Shown here: positions 61,782 through 64,000 of the stretch, in pieces | How the letters are laid out: every line of letters starts with the position of its first letter | Position numbering within the stretch: position 1 is the stretch's first letter | Source of the DNA: Trileptium ribeirensis | Lineage: Eukaryota > Nematoda > Enoplea > Enoplida > Thoracostomopsidae | Assembly: GCA_030248225.1 (NCBI GenBank) | Contig: JASANE010007482.1 | Span: 31,033 to 95,032 of the forward strand | Length of the DNA: 64,000 nt | Direction: 5' to 3' | Position numbers and translations under genes: made by a program | The notes under the pieces: generated by a model | Databases searched by the model: none | The model's input: the letters and a program-made list of their open reading frames with translations, nothing else | What the model was told of the DNA's origin: nothing

Positions 61782-62725
61782 CTAGCTGACGGACATTAGA
61801 TTTTGCCCTGCGACATACCGTGTCAAACCACGGGCATTTCGGCTCTCATGAATTTCTTTACTCCTTATCGGAGCATGGCGATCAGCGGCTGTTTGCATAG
61901 ATTCATTGAAAGCGTCTGTTATCACATCTACAGTAGCAACGTTGCCATGCAGCGGCACCGCAGTCGTGAAAGTAGTTATAGCATCATTTGGGAAAAGTGT
62001 GCATCCAGCTGTTTCCATTGCCGGAACTGATAATGTTTTGAGCACTGGGTTCCTGTTTTGCATCACACACAGAGAAAGTAATCAAATGGTGATTCGAGGC
62101 AGGGCATCCGGTCACATGTAAGTCCATGGCAAGTTTACTGTTAGATCGGCTGTACCCAGTCGAGTATATTACCTTGAATGTGCGTTGGTTCATTGTCGTA
62201 CCGAACTAAGTCAAATGATAATTAAGCCAAATGATTCAATGATATTTAACAGTAAACTGTTACCCGTACGCGCATTAAAGTCGCCGATGATAATCGGCAC
62301 TTTCGAACGCATTGATAAATAAGCAAGAAACTCTGAAAATTCATGGCAGAAATGCGTCATACCAGTCCGCGGAGTTCTGTAGATTACCGCAACTTTAATT
62401 GTATTGTATTCAATAAAGCCCATTCCCACCAATTGTACAAAGCTAGAGTTATGTAATGTGTTGATGTTGCAGCAGTTAAAAGCAACATTTTTGCGAAATA
62501 TAACGGCAAGACCACCTCTGCGGCCACCATGTCGTGGCATAGAAACCAAAGTATAGTCGTTACATGTTGCTTTCTCTATAGGCGACAGAAAAGAGGGTTC
62601 CCAACTACGTGTGTGTAAAGAGCGAGGATCTCCACTTGCTATAACTATTTACGTGACGTACAGTAGCAGATTTAGAATTACATTTTGACCGAGCGAACAT
62701 TTAGCAGTCCAATAATTACTTCGTC
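61782..62725 (-). pseudogene. LINE apurinic-like endonuclease and linker, broken
   Basis: The endonuclease (exonuclease-endonuclease-phosphatase fold) is recognisable from RRGGLAVIFRKN, VAVIYRTPRT and IIIGDFNARTG in one frame, then HVTGCPASNHHLITFSV in the next, where the family has SDH. The change to SNH removes a catalytic Asp. The linker contains FNESMQTAADRHAPIRSKEI, typical of the region before the reverse transcriptase. Confidence 0.75.
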
Positions 62726-62899
62726 GCAAGCTAGTGAAGCCGATTGTGCAATAGCTGACGACTGTGTTTCATTATGGTTCGTGCTAGTACCTCTGCGAAA
62801 GGCTCGTGCTAGTACCGTGGCTTAGAAACCAAAGTATAGCCGTTACATATCCTCCAAAAATGGGTGAAGAATATGTGAAGTGGTGAAGAGTGGGAAACG

Positions 62900-64000
62900 T
62901 TCCTGAGAAGGCCATAGCTAGTAGTCTGCGAATTAAGTAGCAATGGGTTCAACCTGGCGAATGGTATGGCACTCGATGATGGGCGACTAAATTGAACCGG
63001 GCCGCCTGGCTCGTTAGTGGCGCAGTTTTGGAACAGCTGGTCCATGCTGCCTAGCCTAAAACGGTACCGAGTCCACCCCATATAAGGTGCCAGGGGTCTA
63101 GTCAAATACCTGACCCTCGCGGTTCCTGCCACCGCCTCTACAGGATGTGTCTCATGGTGGTAAATCGACGAATTCCGTGCGGCGCTCGCTAAGAAATGCT
63201 TTGCGGCAAGCGGTGGTCCTTCATGTCTGAGCGGTATCCGCCGATGTTGGATATCAATGTCCTAAAGTCCAAGATGCGTCAAATCGATATTCGGCGGCTT
63301 ATTGGCACGTGTTTCGCTGCCTTGCGTTCTTGGTGTATTAAGACAAAGGCTACTGGTTCTCTTAATACCCATACAAAACTAAAACCCCTGCTGCCTTGCG
63401 GGTAGGTCTTGTCGACCAAAGGCTAAGGGTTCACTGAGGCCCCTACAGAAATCGCGTGCGTTGCGGTCTGGCCCACCTCGTAAAATTTAGGTTCTACCGG
63501 GCTGTTAATCCATATGAATATGTTTCCAAATACGCAAACGAATAATGCTACCACCCCGGGGGTATCCGGGAATGCTATTAACTCAAAGTATCTCAACGCC
63601 AAGGTTCTACGTCGTCTATGTCTGTGGAACGTCCGTACTCTTGCTCAAACGGGAAAGCAAAAACTACTAGTCGATGAACTAATCGCTCATGGCATTTCAA
63701 TCGCCGTTTTATCAGAATCTCGTGCACTCGGGGTCTTATGAAATCCCGTCTTCCGACTGCTCGTCAAAGTATCAGCTTTTTCACTCTGACGGGTCGACGC
63801 TAGAGCATGGTGTTGCCTTTGCAGAACGCAAAAACTTTGTCAACTGTGTTCGAGACTTTTGTGCAATCTCAAACCGCCTTGCCGTTTTACATTTATCTGG
63901 TCATATAAATGTCTCAATACTTGCCATTTACGCTCCAACTGATGCAAGCGATCCCTTATTAGCAATACGTATAATTATTACTTCGTTCGGTACATACTAG
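62900..64000 (+). mobile_element. 5' part of an RTE-like non-LTR retrotransposon
   Basis: A relatively GC-rich leader (about 62900-63513) is followed by an endonuclease reading frame that continues past the window edge. The leader resembles an element 5' untranslated region in composition and position, but its start is not marked by a clear boundary. Strand is opposite to the neighbouring LINE, so the two elements lie head to head. Confidence 0.65.
63514..64000 (+). pseudogene. RTE-like endonuclease, frameshifted and cut by window end
   Basis: LCLWNVRTLAQTGKQKLLVD and IAVLSES give the first endonuclease motifs (N and catalytic E). The frame stops at 63739 after ALGVL, and the following sequence continues in the next frame (from about 63727) with LEHGVAFAERKNFVNC and VSILAIYAPTDASD. 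These match the HGVGFAL and VVSVYAPT motifs of RTE-clade enzymes. One indel near 63730 explains the break. The remaining catalytic motifs would be outside the window. Confidence 0.75.

Larger units (their letters stand above)
60830..62770 (-). mobile_element. Decayed non-LTR retrotransposon, CR1/Jockey-like
   Basis: From high to low coordinates on the minus strand it has an endonuclease start (GLLNVRSVKM near 62725-62690), the endonuclease body (62549-62211), the end of the endonuclease and linker (62193-61782) and the reverse transcriptase (61557 to about 61060). A fragment at 61020-60820 may be the 3' part. Frames shift several times and the thumb and 3' end are not clear. It sits upstream of, and on the same strand as, the unidentified gene. 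Confidence 0.8.

Overview
The window is animal-like nuclear DNA with sparse coding. The evidence is intron-containing gene structure with phase-consistent GT/AG junctions, eukaryotic tRNA genes with Pol III T-tract terminators, and relics of several eukaryotic transposon classes (Ty3/gypsy LTR, CR1/Jockey-like and RTE-like LINEs, hAT, a DIRS-like RNase H). The repeat mixture would fit a repeat-rich invertebrate such as a flatworm, but no gene here fixes the taxon, so that is only a guess.

Layout. (1) 1-3132: left flank with no recognisable gene. (2) 3133-46321: a large direct tandem segmental duplication. Unit A (3133-19700) and unit B (19701-46321) share about 15 kb of homologous sequence in the same order and orientation, differing by a few percent. 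Most of the length difference is explained by insertions. Unit A alone carries a four-copy tRNA-Ala(UGC) array (about 3778-4710) and a 3'-truncated Ty3/gypsy element (8307 to about 11587, minus). Unit B alone carries two related 6.4-7.0 kb elements in opposite orientation (28752-35729 and 38939-45313). Both have TGT...ACA ends and 4-bp (possibly 5-bp) target duplications, and unit A supplies the empty site for each. Both units contain the same dead hAT transposase and DIRS-like RNase H relics, so these predate the duplication. (3) 46322-50009: intergenic. (4) 50010-59524: three exons of one minus-strand gene encoding at least about 1,218 residues, mostly Ser/Thr/Asn-rich and probably disordered; its large last intron holds a 342-bp MITE with long inverted ends. 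(5) about 60830-62770: a decayed minus-strand LINE with endonuclease and reverse transcriptase. (6) about 62900-64000: the 5' part of a plus-strand RTE-like LINE cut by the window edge.

The most unusual object is the TGT...ACA element family. The two copies show a mosaic of strongly conserved blocks (5' 250-300 bp, a tRNA-like Pol III box region, a twin hairpin, an open reading frame sharing its stop codon, tandem hairpin repeats, a 3' terminal hairpin) separated by sequence that barely aligns. I see no reverse transcriptase, integrase, transposase or LTR in either copy. I do not recognise the family.

No operon-like or cooperating gene set is visible. All similarity calls are from reading motifs by eye; no database search was run.
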